DNA of 64,000 nt. It comes from CAZXYS01 sp964645005. GTDB taxonomy: Bacteria; Bacteroidota; Ignavibacteria; Kapaibacteriales; UBA2268. The notes beneath the pieces were generated by a model. The model made no database searches. It was given only the letters and a program-made list of their open reading frames with translations, and was not told where the DNA came from. Each line of letters begins with the position of its first letter. Position 1 is the first letter of the stretch. Where the stretch lies: positions 62,001 to 126,000 of the forward strand of contig CAZXYS010000001.1 in NCBI GenBank assembly GCA_964645005.1, read 5' to 3'. Of this stretch, positions 1 to 9,781 are shown one piece after another. Position numbers and translations under genes: made by a program.

Positions 1-1946
1 TCTGCGCGTTTTCACAAGCAAATGAAAATAATGAAGATAATGAAGGCAAGTCAAAAATTTTGGAGAAAAAGGTATTTCCTTCCAATAACGAGATCTTTGC
101 CCTGCATCCAAAGGCAGGGCTGTTATGGAATATTTATTCCGCAGATTTTGCCAACTTTCAGGGTGCTATTGATTGCGGGGAGTTTGAATCGGGTAATGGT
201 CTGGGATATATAATCGGATTTACCGCCGAAAGAATTTTAACCAGCAAATTCCATGTAGGACTTGGAATAAGTTTTACTGACAGAAGCGGGGAATTGACCC
301 TGGATAACAACGTACCCGCCTACAATAACGCCGAACAAAGAAAAGATACAATTTATTTTGAAAATTCTCTTGAAACAGTTCTCAGTTATATAGAATTCCA
401 TCCGGAAATACGTTATACGTTATCTAACGATCTGATAAACGGACCTTTCAGACTCGTCGGACAGATACGTGCGGTATTCCCAATAAAAGGTACATTTAAT
501 CAGGCTGAGGAGATCAAAGAACCGGAGAATTACTACTTCAATTATCTGACTGACAGAACCCGCAGAAGAGAGATTGCCGATGGCGGGATTGAAACTCTGG
601 CATCACTCGGTTATGGCTTCAGCATTGGTGTTGAGAATTTGCTGGACGTAGGCGGGGATAATTATCTTACCCAGCAGGTCATGTTTGATTATCATTTCAA
701 TAATATTGTCACCGATGCCAGTTGGAAAACCTTTGGTGTGCGGCTGCAGCTTGGTTTCCGATTTGGTTTTATGAAAGCGCCGCCGGCACCGCCGAAGGAA
801 GCTCCTCTGCCGGAGCCGGAGCCATTTGTCAAACCGGAAAAAGCTGTCGAAGAAGTTGTAAAGAAACCCAAACTGGATCTGAACATTATCAGGCATGATC
901 TCGAACTTCAGACCGGTAACGAACTTGTTGCAACGCAGCCAATCGTAAATGCAGTGTTTTTCGATAGAAATTCAGACAGGCTGCCGGAGAAATATGTCAC
1001 TCAAAATGTTGACATACCCGAAAGCAAGCGAAATCCTGTAGACATCCACTATTACGTACTGCCGAGAATAGCTGAAATTGTTAAAAAGAATCCTAATGCA
1101 AAGATCATTCTCGAGGGAGCGACATCCGGGAAAGAATATGAACCCAATGGTTATGATCTCGCTGCCCGTCGTGCTGAAAATGTCGAGAAAGCGCTCCGGA
1201 GCTTGGGTGTACCGGAAAACATTATCACCAAAAAACGCCGGATTGAACCGCGCCATCCATCAAATCAGGAATATGAAGAAGGGGTGGAAGAAAATCAAAG
1301 AGTGGATATAATTGTGAATAATGCGCCTCTGCAAGAATATGTCAATATTCAGAAATATGCGGAATTGAGAGGTAAACTCTACGTAAATGTAGACCAGGAA
1401 TATATACCACCAGATGAGGGCTATGAAATTATGTCAGATATATCAAATGAAACTCTTGAAGCAAATAATGATAAAGAAATTGAACTGGACGTAAGAAAAA
1501 GGATTGAAAAAGACCGTGAGCAGCTTGCATACGAGGTGCAAGCAAAATCAGATAATTTAACAGACAAAGAAGAAAATTCCATTGATATTAATTCTCTGCC
1601 AAGGGAACAGGTAGAGTTGAATCTTGAAAACTTTGAAGCTATTTTAAGATTCAATTATAACAGAAGCGATCTTACACCGGAAAACAAAGGGCTGCTAAGG
1701 CAATTGGCTGAACTGCTGCCCGAAGGAAGCTCCGTAATAATCTATGGAAGTTCGGATGCGCTCGGAACGGAACGGCGGAATGTGCAACTCGAGAAAGAAC
1801 GCGCCGAGAATACAAGAGATTTCATTAGATCTGTTGCCGGTGATAAATTTGAGATAAAGACTGCTTCCGGAGTTGACAAATTTACTGAAGAGACTCCGCA
1901 GGGCAGATTTTTGAATAGATCTATCCGAATCAGGGTGGAAGAATGA
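1..1946 (+). CDS. OmpA-family outer-membrane protein, 5' end cut by window edge
   Basis: The reading frame is open from base 3, so the true start lies upstream of the window. The first visible residues (CAFSQA then NENNEDNE) look like the end of a signal peptide and its cleavage site. About nt 100-760 encode alternating strands with GFRFGF near the end, consistent with an eight-strand-like beta-barrel. A proline-rich linker (APPAPPKEAP, nt 776-830) follows. Two OmpA-like peptidoglycan-binding segments come next: nt ~1075-1330 (KIILEGATSG...NQRVDIIV) and nt ~1640-1943 (SVIIYGSSDALG...NRSIRIRV). Two such domains in one chain are less usual than one. Likely role: linking the outer membrane to the wall. 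It converges on the recombinase gene 22 bp downstream. Confidence 0.85.
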   Translation, partial: CAFSQANENNEDNEGKSKILEKKVFPSNNEIFALHPKAGLLWNIYSADFANFQGAIDCGEFESGNGLGYIIGFTAERILTSKFHVGLGISFTDRSGELTLDNNVPAYNNAEQRKDTIYFENSLETVLSYIEFHPEIRYTLSNDLINGPFRLVGQIRAVFPIKGTFNQAEEIKEPENYYFNYLTDRTRRREIADGGIETLASLGYGFSIGVENLLDVGGDNYLTQQVMFDYHFNNIVTDASWKTFGVRLQLGFRFGFMKAPPAPPKEAPLPEPEPFVKPEKAVEEVVKKPKLDLNIIRHDLELQTGNELVATQPIVNAVFFDRNSDRLPEKYVTQNVDIPESKRNPVDIHYYVLPRIAEIVKKNPNAKIILEGATSGKEYEPNGYDLAARRAENVEKALRSLGVPENIITKKRRIEPRHPSNQEYEEGVEENQRVDIIVNNAPLQEYVNIQKYAELRGKLYVNVDQEYIPPDEGYEIMSDISNETLEANNDKEIELDVRKRIEKDREQLAYEVQAKSDNLTDKEENSIDINSLPREQVELNLENFEAILRFNYNRSDLTPENKGLLRQLAELLPEGSSVIIYGSSDALGTERRNVQLEKERAENTRDFIRSVAGDKFEIKTASGVDKFTEETPQGRFLNRSIRIRVEE

Positions 1947-1968
1947 CGAACAGGTTATAATTCATAAA

Positions 1969-2829
1969 CTAAAAATACCTCAATACGGTCTTTTCATTTT
2001 TGATTTTAAGTCTTTTCATTATCTGAGCAGGATCTTTGCCGGCTTTAATCATGAAATTAGCGGCAGTACGCCTGATAATATGAGGCGAAGCGGGCTTTGC
2101 GGAGTATTTTTTTAAAATCCTGCTGAGTATTTCTTTCAAACCGCGCTTAGTTAAACGGGAATTACCGCTTCTGTTGCTGCAGCTAATGAACAGCGGTCGA
2201 GTTTTGTCTTTTCTGTTTGTCCTTGATTGGAGATATTGTGTTATAATATTTGCAGTGCTTCCTGACAAATCGAACTTCTCATCCTGTAGGATCAATTTAT
2301 AGCTTGATGTGCGGGGGCTTCTGCGAAGATTAGCGAGGTTTAAATTGACAATTTCTTCTTGAGTTATGCCAAAATTAACCATTAGAAAAAATATAATGGC
2401 ATCTCTTTTCCCTGCCAAAGTGTTAGTATCAATTGAATTTATAATCTTATTGACTTCATTTTCGGTAAGGTATTCGATTTGGCGAGTATTGCTTTTGTTT
2501 TTGATATTTATTCTTTTTGCAGGATTTTTTTCAATAATATTATTTTCGACAAGATAAGACAGGAATCTTCGAAGAGCTTTCAGGTATGTAATGATTGTAT
2601 TTTCCTTGAAGTCATTTTTATGAAGATGATTTTTGTATTTTTCTATGTCTTTCACTAAAAATTTAAAATCAGGAAGACTTTTATGAAATTGGGCAAATTC
2701 GGAAAGAGCTTTTGAATAAGTGGCTATAGTCTGAGGTTTTCTGCCATTGAGCAAAGAAATATAATCATCTATCAATTTTAAAAGCTTCGAATTTTCAATA
2801 ATTACCGGTTTAAATTCATCTTTAATCAT
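1969..2829 (-). CDS. Tyrosine recombinase (Xer/integrase-like) with degenerate active site
   Basis: A protein of 286 residues with a SAM-like N-terminal core-binding domain (about 15-100) and a C-terminal catalytic domain (about 120-286). The first catalytic Arg, normally in a GLRxSEL-type motif, is Thr156 here (GITQEEI). Box II is present as H250-I-I-R253. The usual LGH before the tyrosine reads LKI (274-276), so the third-box His is also lost. The tyrosine is kept at 285, and the chain stops two residues later (RYF). The family cuts and rejoins DNA, as in chromosome dimer resolution or element integration. With Arg I missing, strand cleavage is doubtful; it may be a DNA-binding remnant or a divergent enzyme. 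No integron, att site or element boundary is seen next to it. Confidence 0.8.
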   Translation of the reverse strand: MIKDEFKPVIIENSKLLKLIDDYISLLNGRKPQTIATYSKALSEFAQFHKSLPDFKFLVKDIEKYKNHLHKNDFKENTIITYLKALRRFLSYLVENNIIEKNPAKRINIKNKSNTRQIEYLTENEVNKIINSIDTNTLAGKRDAIIFFLMVNFGITQEEIVNLNLANLRRSPRTSSYKLILQDEKFDLSGSTANIITQYLQSRTNRKDKTRPLFISCSNRSGNSRLTKRGLKEILSRILKKYSAKPASPHIIRRTAANFMIKAGKDPAQIMKRLKIKNEKTVLRYF

Positions 2830-2894
2830 AGTTATATTATTATTTTTGTAAGAATAATTTTCAAAATATGAAATTAATAAAACACAAAAAATAA

Positions 2895-4319
2895 ATGGCT
2901 AAGAAAAACAAGAAAAACGTAGAACTTGAAATTGAAACTGTAGCTTACGGCAGCGGTTCGATTGCGAGGAAGGACGGCATGGTCTACTTTGTGGATCAGG
3001 CGCTGCCCGGCGACAGGGTAAGAGCCCGAATTAAAAAGAAAAAAAGAAATTATTATGAAGCTATAACTGATGAGGTGATTGAGCCTTCACCTTACAGGAT
3101 TGAGCCGGAATGCAGACATTTTGGTCCGTGCGGAGGATGCAAATGGCAGAATCTTCAATATGAGCAGCAGCTATACTGGAAAAGGCAGCATGTGCTTGAT
3201 TCTTTTGAAAGGATAGCAAAAATTCCCGTCAAAAAGTTTAAAGAGCCTATGCCATCGGAGGATATTTATCATTATCGAAATAAGATGGAGTTTTCCTTCG
3301 GTACGTCGCGCTGGATGACCGAAAAAGAGATAGAAAACAAAGATGAGATCGAGCAGAAACATTTCGCTCTGGGACTTCATATCCCCGGAAGATTCGACAA
3401 AGTGCTGGATGTGGAAGAATGCAAAATACAGCATCCGGCAGGAAATAAAATCCTGAATGAAATCCGCAACGCGGCTATGGATTTTGGATCCGCCGCTCAC
3501 AATTTAAGGTTTCATGACGGTTTTCTTCGTAATTTGATAATCAGGAGTTCCCATACGAGCGATGAATTGATGACTATCCTGGTCACAATGTCGCCTCAGG
3601 AGGAAGCGGATAAAAAACTGCTCGAATGGTACGAGAAGGAATTTCCGAAAAAAAATCCGGAAGTCACTACAGCCATACATGCTATAAATGATGAAATATC
3701 ACCGGTTGCTGTTGGTAAAATGAATATCATTAAAGGCTCGGGTTTTATAACTGAAAAGATAATGGAGATAGATTTCCGTATATCACCATTTTCATTTTTC
3801 CAGACAAATTCGGTGCAATTGAACAGATTTGTGTCTCTAATACTTGATTATGCAGAACTTAATGAAAATCAACTTGTCTGGGATTTATACTGCGGGACGG
3901 GTTCGATAACTCTTCCCGCTGCAAAAAGAGCGAATTTTGTTTACGGGTTTGAGCTTGAACAGAGTTCAGTATCTGATGCACGGTTCAATGCTGAATTAAA
4001 TAAAATTGAGAATGTCGATTTTCATTGTGTGGACCTCCACGACAAGGATTTCCCGGAGTTATTCAATAATATGGAATTACCGGATGTAATGTTTATTGAT
4101 CCTCCTCGAGCCGGGATGCATAAGAATCTTGTCGGGCACATAAAAAATATTACACCCAAAAGGATCGTATATGTTAGCTGCAATCCGGCGACTCAGGCGA
4201 GGGATTGCGGGATGTTGTCGAATAATTACAACGTAGAGGCGGTTCATCCGGTAGATATGTTCCCGCAGACTTATCATTTGGAATCGGTAGCTCTGCTGGA
4301 AAGAAAAGACCTGAAATAA
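2895..4319 (+). CDS. rlmD: 23S rRNA (uracil-5-)-methyltransferase, TrmA/RlmD family
   Basis: A protein of 474 residues. An N-terminal TRAM RNA-binding domain (about 5-65) is followed by a 4Fe-4S cysteine set (CRHFGPCGGC around 75-84). The C-terminal Rossmann methyltransferase has the SAM motif DLYCGTGS (~331), the motif FIDPPRAGM and the catalytic-loop cysteine in YVSCNPATQARD. This family transfers a methyl group from SAM to C5 of a specific uridine in 23S rRNA or tRNA. The cluster argues for the RlmD-like branch, but RlmC/RlmCD or TrmA specificity cannot be told from sequence alone. The gene is 65 bp from the divergent recombinase gene and 32 bp before queE, with which it is probably co-transcribed. 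Confidence 0.9.
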   Translation: MAKKNKKNVELEIETVAYGSGSIARKDGMVYFVDQALPGDRVRARIKKKKRNYYEAITDEVIEPSPYRIEPECRHFGPCGGCKWQNLQYEQQLYWKRQHVLDSFERIAKIPVKKFKEPMPSEDIYHYRNKMEFSFGTSRWMTEKEIENKDEIEQKHFALGLHIPGRFDKVLDVEECKIQHPAGNKILNEIRNAAMDFGSAAHNLRFHDGFLRNLIIRSSHTSDELMTILVTMSPQEEADKKLLEWYEKEFPKKNPEVTTAIHAINDEISPVAVGKMNIIKGSGFITEKIMEIDFRISPFSFFQTNSVQLNRFVSLILDYAELNENQLVWDLYCGTGSITLPAAKRANFVYGFELEQSSVSDARFNAELNKIENVDFHCVDLHDKDFPELFNNMELPDVMFIDPPRAGMHKNLVGHIKNITPKRIVYVSCNPATQARDCGMLSNNYNVEAVHPVDMFPQTYHLESVALLERKDLK

Positions 4320-4351
4320 CACGATAATATAATAACTAAAAAAAATTATAA

Positions 4352-5023
4352 ATGAGCAATGTATTTGAATTAAAATATAAAATTTCCGAAATTTTTTATT
4401 CTCTCCAGGGTGAAGGCACACGCGCCGGTCTGCCCTGTGTTTTCGTAAGATTGCAAGGCTGCAATCTGCGCTGTGTCTGGTGTGACACGGAATATGCGCT
4501 CACCGTCAAAGAAGGCGGCAAAGAGATGACGGGAAGGGAAATAATCGACCGTGTGAAAAGCTATAATTGCAATTTCGTAGAATTCACGGGCGGCGAACCC
4601 CTCCTGCAGAAAAATGTGCTCCCGATGATGAAATATTTCTGCGATGAAGGCTGCACAGTGGCTCTGGAGACGGACGGCAATATGGATGTTGTCAGCGTGG
4701 ATTCCCGAGTAATAAAAGTCATGGATTTGAAATGCCCCGGCTCGGGAATGGCTAAGCTGAATAGGTACGAGAACATAGATAAACTCAACCCGCACGATGA
4801 GGTAAAATTTGTTGTTGCAAACCGCACAGATTATGATTTTGCCAGAGATCTAATTGAAAAGTACTCTCTTATTGATAAGGTTGCGGCTATTTTAATCTCC
4901 CCTGTCCACGGCGAAATTGACAACACTGAACTCGCCGAATGGATTAAAGCAGATTGTCTGCCCGCCCGCCTGCAATTACAGATGCACAAATTTATATGGG
5001 GACCGGATGCGAGGGGTGTTTAG
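4352..5023 (+). CDS. queE: 7-carboxy-7-deazaguanine synthase QueE (radical SAM)
   Basis: A protein of 223 residues of typical QueE length. The N-terminus has the substrate-binding IFYSLQGEGTRAG segment and the radical-SAM cluster motif CNLRCVWCD (CxxxCxxC). FTGGEPLLQ follows about 40 residues later, as in the family. QueE converts 6-carboxytetrahydropterin to 7-carboxy-7-deazaguanine in queuosine precursor synthesis. The other que genes are not in the window. It lies 32 bp after the rRNA methylase gene, so both genes of the likely operon concern RNA modification. No ribosome-binding site is obvious. Confidence 0.93.
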   Translation: MSNVFELKYKISEIFYSLQGEGTRAGLPCVFVRLQGCNLRCVWCDTEYALTVKEGGKEMTGREIIDRVKSYNCNFVEFTGGEPLLQKNVLPMMKYFCDEGCTVALETDGNMDVVSVDSRVIKVMDLKCPGSGMAKLNRYENIDKLNPHDEVKFVVANRTDYDFARDLIEKYSLIDKVAAILISPVHGEIDNTELAEWIKADCLPARLQLQMHKFIWGPDARGV

Positions 5024-5095
5024 GCTGAGGACAAAGATTAAATTGAAAAATTGAGAAGAAAAAGAGGGAATCATAATGTAAAGCTATTCTTCACA

Positions 5096-5250
5096 TTATC
5101 CCATATTTTTCATTAGAACTCTTCAGTGCTGCTAACAAATTACAATTCATCATTTTAGAAGAACCACCCCGTAAAGCCTTCGGCTTCACTCCCCTCCTTA
5201 CTAAGGAGGGGAAAAGAAGGGGTGGTTAAATTTTTAGGGTTAAATTGCTT
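5096..5250 (+). repeat. Interspersed repeat: module B (5096-5120) plus module A (5162-5227)
   Basis: This is most of the 460-bp gene-free gap after queE. Module B reads TCCCATATTTTTCATTAGAA. Module A starts AACCACCCC (5162-5170) and ends with its inverse GGGGTGGTT (5219-5227). Inside are an AAGCCTTCGGCTT hairpin and a near-perfect inverted repeat CCCCTCCTTA/TAAGGAGGGG (5191-5211). The flank TTAAATTTTTAGGGTTAA is shared with the other copies. Modules B and A lie about 65 bp apart here and about 64 bp apart at 6667/6731. I see nothing else in 5251-5484 beyond AT-rich leader. Confidence 0.85.
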
Positions 5251-5484
5251 ATGCTGATGAAAGAATAATCTAATGAAATATCCGGGATTATTTATCAATA
5301 TCTTATCCGAACGCTTTTCATCCGTAACCTTAAGTGAATTTTTACGTATTTAAAGTATGTTTAACATTAGAGATAAATGGATGAAAACGTTAATATTACT
5401 TATGCAATTTTTGACAATAATTTTAACATATATCATTCTAAGCTATTTAAGCTTAAAATGAAGTAATACAACGGCAAAGGATTT

Positions 5485-6564
5485 ATGTACAGAATAATCA
5501 TAGTTTTAACAGCGCTATTCATTGGATTAACAAATATTTCAATTGCACAAAATCAGAAGAATGTAAAGCCATTAGCAGCATATCTTTACGAAGGGAAATG
5601 GCATTTCATTGACCATAACGGTAATGAATTTCTTGCGCCTAAATCTTATGAAAGTGTTGGCGGATATTCCGAGGGTTTGCTTCTGGTCAAAAAGATATAC
5701 GACAGAGAAACCAAATGGTGCTACATGAACACCGACGGGGAAATAGAGATAGTTGCCCCAACTGATGAAGCCTTTGAATTTCACGAGGGGATGGCGATAG
5801 TTGCCAATAAGCAGGGAGATAATTCTTCCCTTTATGGTTTCATTAACAGAAATGGTGAACAGGTCGTTCCCGTTCAGTATATGGATGCTGTCAATTTCAG
5901 CGAAGGGAAGGCTTACATCATGAACCGCAAGGAACGCGGTTATATAGATACAACCGGAAAATTTGTTATTCCTTTAGGAGACAGCCTTGTTGGTTATATA
6001 TTCAGTGAAGGGCTTGCTGCCGTTTCGGATAAGAGGTATAGGTGCGGCTATATAAACCACAACGGAGAACAGGTCATAGCACGCCAATTCGATGAGCCCA
6101 GACCATTTAACGAAGGATTAGCGCCGGTTTCGATTTACAGTGAATTTGGTTATATAACTAAAAACGGCGATTCATTTATTGAACTCAAGTACGATGATGC
6201 ACGAGAATTCAGCGAAGACCGCGCATTCGTGGGACAACGAAATACGAATTACAGTGTATCATGGGCTGTTATAACAAGAGAAGACTCCATGCTGACAGAT
6301 TATATATTTGATCAGGTACATCCTTATAATGAGGGAGCAGCCTGTGTCCGGCAGGGAGAAAAGTGGTTCTTCATTGATAAGAACGGAAAAAAAGTATTCG
6401 ATCAAGAATTCGATTTAGCCGGTTCTTTCCGCAATGGGCTTGCATGGGCGCAAATCAACAAACAAAACAAATATGGTTTTATTAATCATAAAGGCGAATT
6501 TGTAATCGAAATACCCAAACCGGAAAAAGTCAAAGACCTGAGATTGAATGAGGAAATGGAGTAG
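5485..6564 (+). CDS. Secreted WG-repeat protein
   Basis: A protein of 359 residues with a signal peptide (about 1-21, ending SIAQ). The rest is a run of roughly seven or eight WG/KWG-type repeats of about 45 residues. Recurring elements are YGFINRNGE, YIDTTGKFV, GYINHNGEQ, WFFIDKNGKK and YGFINHKGE, each followed by a 'FxEGxAxV' segment. WG repeats form beta-propeller-like surfaces, and their biochemical role is mostly unknown. It is probably periplasmic or surface-exposed. It stands alone between two repeat-filled gaps, so context gives no function. The start at 5485 is preceded by AAAGGA. Confidence 0.85.
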   Translation: MYRIIIVLTALFIGLTNISIAQNQKNVKPLAAYLYEGKWHFIDHNGNEFLAPKSYESVGGYSEGLLLVKKIYDRETKWCYMNTDGEIEIVAPTDEAFEFHEGMAIVANKQGDNSSLYGFINRNGEQVVPVQYMDAVNFSEGKAYIMNRKERGYIDTTGKFVIPLGDSLVGYIFSEGLAAVSDKRYRCGYINHNGEQVIARQFDEPRPFNEGLAPVSIYSEFGYITKNGDSFIELKYDDAREFSEDRAFVGQRNTNYSVSWAVITREDSMLTDYIFDQVHPYNEGAACVRQGEKWFFIDKNGKKVFDQEFDLAGSFRNGLAWAQINKQNKYGFINHKGEFVIEIPKPEKVKDLRLNEEME

Positions 6565-6666
6565 TTGTTTATAAAAAAATTATAACCACCTCTTAATCAG
6601 GCTTTCCAATAAGGCATATTTCTATATCTTGACTCTTCCACACTTAAGCGGAAGTTCGCTTCATTA

Positions 6667-6796
6667 AATCCGGATATTTCATTAGAACTAATCACTTTTA
6701 CGAACATAGTACCTTTAAAAGAATTTGAAAAACCACCCCGTAAAGCCTTCGGCTTCACGCCCCTTTTTACTAAGGAGGGGAAAGGAAGGGGTGGTT
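6667..6796 (+). repeat. Interspersed repeat: second B+A copy
   Basis: Module B (ATCCGGATATTTCATTAGAAC, about 6667-6690) is followed by module A. Module A runs from AACCACCCC at 6731-6739 to GGGGTGGTT at 6788-6796. The A copy keeps the AAGCCTTCGGCTT hairpin and the TACTAAGGAGGGG half of the internal inverted repeat. The right flank TTAAGTTCTTAGGATTAA matches the other copies. A short frame starting within it is repeat sequence and not a gene. Confidence 0.85.
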
Positions 6797-6867
6797 AAGT
6801 TCTTAGGATTAAGCTATTTATTCTACTATATGTTTATTTTAATGCGAAATATGGGTTTAAAAGGTAG

Positions 6868-6886
6868 GACAGACCTCTGGTCTGTC
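6868..6886. repeat. Hairpin GACAGACC-TCT-GGTCTGTC
   Basis: Perfect 8-bp inverted repeat with a 3-base loop in the gap between the WG-repeat gene and the TonB receptor gene. A looser inverted repeat follows (about 6896-6928, GTGCCACACT...AAGTGTGACAC). There is no U-tract, so it is not an obvious terminator. Confidence 0.6.
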
Positions 6887-7083
6887 ATAAAAAGAAGTGC
6901 CACACTGAACAGAGTCTAAGTGTGACACGGTTTCTTCACTAATTAGACAGCCCTCAGGAAGAAGATATAGCTATTACATCTTGTTTGTCTCTTATTAGAT
7001 CATTTCCAAATTGATTTGCAACATTTATGATTCATTACGAATATTCAGATAGTCCCATTGCAATAAATAAGAAAACCTTGTAA

Positions 7084-7150
7084 CAGCAAGCTTTAGCTTG
7101 CTGCTAATCAGATTTTTCTCTAACTCATTGCAAAGTGCTAAAGCACTTTG
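7084..7150. repeat. Paired hairpin element (GCTTTAGC/GCTAAAGC family), copy 1
   Basis: Two 20-base hairpins. The first (7084-7103) is CAGCAAGC-TTTA-GCTTGCTG and the second (7131-7150) is CAAAGTGC-TAAA-GCACTTTG. Both have perfect 8-bp stems with 4-base loops, separated by 27 bases. The same pair, with a different spacer sequence but the same total length of 67 bases, lies at 47763-47829. Confidence 0.9.
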
Positions 7151-7210
7151 TTACAACAAGGAAATGATATTAGATATATGTGAGTTTCAATAATTATATA
7201 TTATAGTCCA

Positions 7211-9655
7211 TCAAAAATCGACCTTAAGTCCGCCGCTGACTGATGCAGGCATTCCCGGACGCAACCCCGCAGGTCTTCTCGCGACCAAATACACCTGGTC
7301 GGTAATGTTTTTAGCTTTTGCAAATAAAGACACATTTTTGAAAAGCATGTAACTTGCGCCTGCATCGATTATAAAATGAGAATCAATTCTCTGGTCTTTC
7401 GGGATTTCGCCCTGACCGGGGTTAGTCCGCATTTCTCCCATATATTTTCCGCTAAGGTTTACACTGAATTTTTTATGTTCCAGACTTAAAATACAGGTAA
7501 ATTGGTTATTTGCAAGATATGGGAATTCATCTCCTGACTGTACTGTTCCCCATTCACCAAAACTGCTTTCAAAATCATTCTCGAAATTGGCGTCGGTGTA
7601 TGTGTATATTAATGTCACCGGTAAACTGAATGAACTGTGTTCATTGAAATACAAAACATCATAAGTCATTTCAAGCTCAATACCTTTTGTTGTAACCTCC
7701 CCGCCGTTGAAGAGGTCACCGGTGCCTTCGCCGCCGGCAGCATTAAGATCAGTGCCGAGAAGATTGCTATAGTCATTGTAAAAGATGACAGTCTGGGCGG
7801 CGAAACCATTCTTTGAATACCTTGAACCCAATTCGTAATTAATGCTTTCTTCCGGCTTTGTTTCCTTTTTCGAGCCGGGGGGTGAAAAACCTTTGTGAAT
7901 GCCGGCAAATAAATTTAAGTTCTCGTTCATCCTGTAATCAAAACCGATACCGGGAATAACAGCATAGACATTATTACTTCTTTCCGACAGATCTGATCCC
8001 GTTCGATCAGGATCATTCTTTCCGTAATCCTCGCGCTCTATAATAATGTTTTCGTAACGGATTCCGGGGATAGCGGTGAGATTTCCATAGGTCAGTTTAT
8101 ATTGTAAATATGCGGCAAGAGCTGCTGCTGTTTCAATGCGGTTGCTTTCGGTGCCATGAATGCCTGCATCGGTTAAACTCATGTTCCCATTTTTCATAGC
8201 ATATTTATCGACCCACTGGTAACGGTCAATCTGATCCTGGTGATAACGAACACTAACATCCATATCATGCTTAAATTCGCCTGTCTCGAAATTCAAACCG
8301 ACGATTGTTTGGATCCCCCGAGCGAAATAACTTCTATTGTTTGCTTTGACATCAAGAGCGTCTTCATGCGAGCTTGTATTACCGGTTATTATATCATAGG
8401 CGTCGTGATAATCGGAAGGATTTTCTAACAATGAACTAATACTTGTCCGCTCTCCGACACTGTCTTTTACTTTATCAAGTTTATACCAGTTGCGTTTGAA
8501 GTCAGTTCTGTAGGCGGTTGTAGTAACATCTATCATTTCGGAAAATTCAGCGAAATGAGTCAGTGAAAACTGACTGTGCTCGGTATTCATTTGATCCTTT
8601 TGGGATGCGGCATATCTACGGTAAGGATCGGAATTGAAATCTCCCTGCGTCAATCCGAGATATGTTTCGTTAGAAGTTTCGTCGCTTTGACCGATCTTGA
8701 AAGTTAAAGACTGATAAATATTTGCGTCTTTGTCGGTATTGATGCGAACTTTTGCAAGGTAATCCTTTTTATCGAAACCTGTATTCCCACCGCCGTCAAG
8801 ATTTTTAAAGCCGTTAGAAGAATATTGGAAGGTTTCGACCATATAGCCAATATTCTCATGCGAATTGCCGGCGAAAGCATGAAGATTGCGCCCGCCGAAA
8901 CTACCGCCAAGCAGGTGGATTCTGCCCGAAAATTCATTTGGAATCTGGGTTGAGAGCATATTAACAGCGCCGCCTGTAGTATAAGGACCGAACCTGATCT
9001 GGCTGCTTCCTTTTAAAATTTCCACTCCCTGCATTCTCCCCATTGTCGGGAAATAATATGCTGACGGCGCAGCATAGGGTGCCGGCGCCATTAAAACGCC
9101 ATCTTCCATTATAGTAATCTTGGAACTACGCTCAACGCCGGTGCCGCGCAAACCTATGTTCGGACGCAGCCCGAAACCGTCCTCTTCCTGGATATTTACG
9201 CCGGGAACTGTTCTCAGAGTACGATTTACATCGGTATAACTGAATTTTTCAATCTCCTTAGGATATATATAATGCGCTGAGCCGGGAATTTCCTTTATAC
9301 CTGAGATGCCCCTGGTCATAACTGTTACTTCCGGCAGAGTGGAAACCGATTCAGTCATATAAAAATTGGCTTCCACCGTCTCGCCTGGTTCCACAGTAAT
9401 TTTCTTTTGCTCCTTTAAGTAACCAATCAAGGACACTTTTAAAGTATATTCGCCCTGCTCTACTCCGGTTATTTTATAATTCCCATTGCCGTTGCTTACG
9501 CCGCCGAGTTTTGTATCCTTCAGGTAAACTGATACGCCTGGAAGCGCTTTTATACTGTCTGCATCTTTAATGTTTCCCTTGATTACACTGTTTTGTGCCA
9601 ATGCATTAAAGCAGTTTATCAAAGCGAAAGCAATTATTATTAATGTATATTTCAT
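7211..9655 (-). CDS. TonB-dependent outer-membrane receptor, FecA-like
   Basis: A protein of 814 residues. It has a signal peptide (ending NALAQ), a carboxypeptidase-regulatory-like domain (about 22-105, GVSVYLKDTKLGG...YLKEQKKITV), a TonB-box/plug region (about 108-235, GLRPNIGLRGTGVERS...EILKGSSQIRFG) and a long 22-strand-type barrel. The chain ends in aromatic Phe (GLKVDF), as barrel proteins do. The plug resembles FecA-type siderophore or ferric-citrate receptors; the actual ligand cannot be told. It lies 126 bp downstream of the LuxR-family gene on the same strand. It may be co-regulated with the hemerythrin/LuxR pair, but a separate promoter in the gap is equally possible. Confidence 0.92.
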   Translation of the reverse strand: MKYTLIIIAFALINCFNALAQNSVIKGNIKDADSIKALPGVSVYLKDTKLGGVSNGNGNYKITGVEQGEYTLKVSLIGYLKEQKKITVEPGETVEANFYMTESVSTLPEVTVMTRGISGIKEIPGSAHYIYPKEIEKFSYTDVNRTLRTVPGVNIQEEDGFGLRPNIGLRGTGVERSSKITIMEDGVLMAPAPYAAPSAYYFPTMGRMQGVEILKGSSQIRFGPYTTGGAVNMLSTQIPNEFSGRIHLLGGSFGGRNLHAFAGNSHENIGYMVETFQYSSNGFKNLDGGGNTGFDKKDYLAKVRINTDKDANIYQSLTFKIGQSDETSNETYLGLTQGDFNSDPYRRYAASQKDQMNTEHSQFSLTHFAEFSEMIDVTTTAYRTDFKRNWYKLDKVKDSVGERTSISSLLENPSDYHDAYDIITGNTSSHEDALDVKANNRSYFARGIQTIVGLNFETGEFKHDMDVSVRYHQDQIDRYQWVDKYAMKNGNMSLTDAGIHGTESNRIETAAALAAYLQYKLTYGNLTAIPGIRYENIIIEREDYGKNDPDRTGSDLSERSNNVYAVIPGIGFDYRMNENLNLFAGIHKGFSPPGSKKETKPEESINYELGSRYSKNGFAAQTVIFYNDYSNLLGTDLNAAGGEGTGDLFNGGEVTTKGIELEMTYDVLYFNEHSSFSLPVTLIYTYTDANFENDFESSFGEWGTVQSGDEFPYLANNQFTCILSLEHKKFSVNLSGKYMGEMRTNPGQGEIPKDQRIDSHFIIDAGASYMLFKNVSLFAKAKNITDQVYLVARRPAGLRPGMPASVSGGLKVDF

Positions 9656-9781
9656 AATTTATTAGTCCCTGTTAATTTTAAAAATAACCGATACAAAATT
9701 GCATAACAATAGAATAATCGGCAATCCCCAATAGTAGGGATTTTTTCGGAATTCAATCACTATAAACAGGGATAGGCGGTT

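Noticed and set aside
6725..6919. Possible small gene of 64 codons
   Set aside because: It begins inside repeat module A and reads through repeat hairpins.
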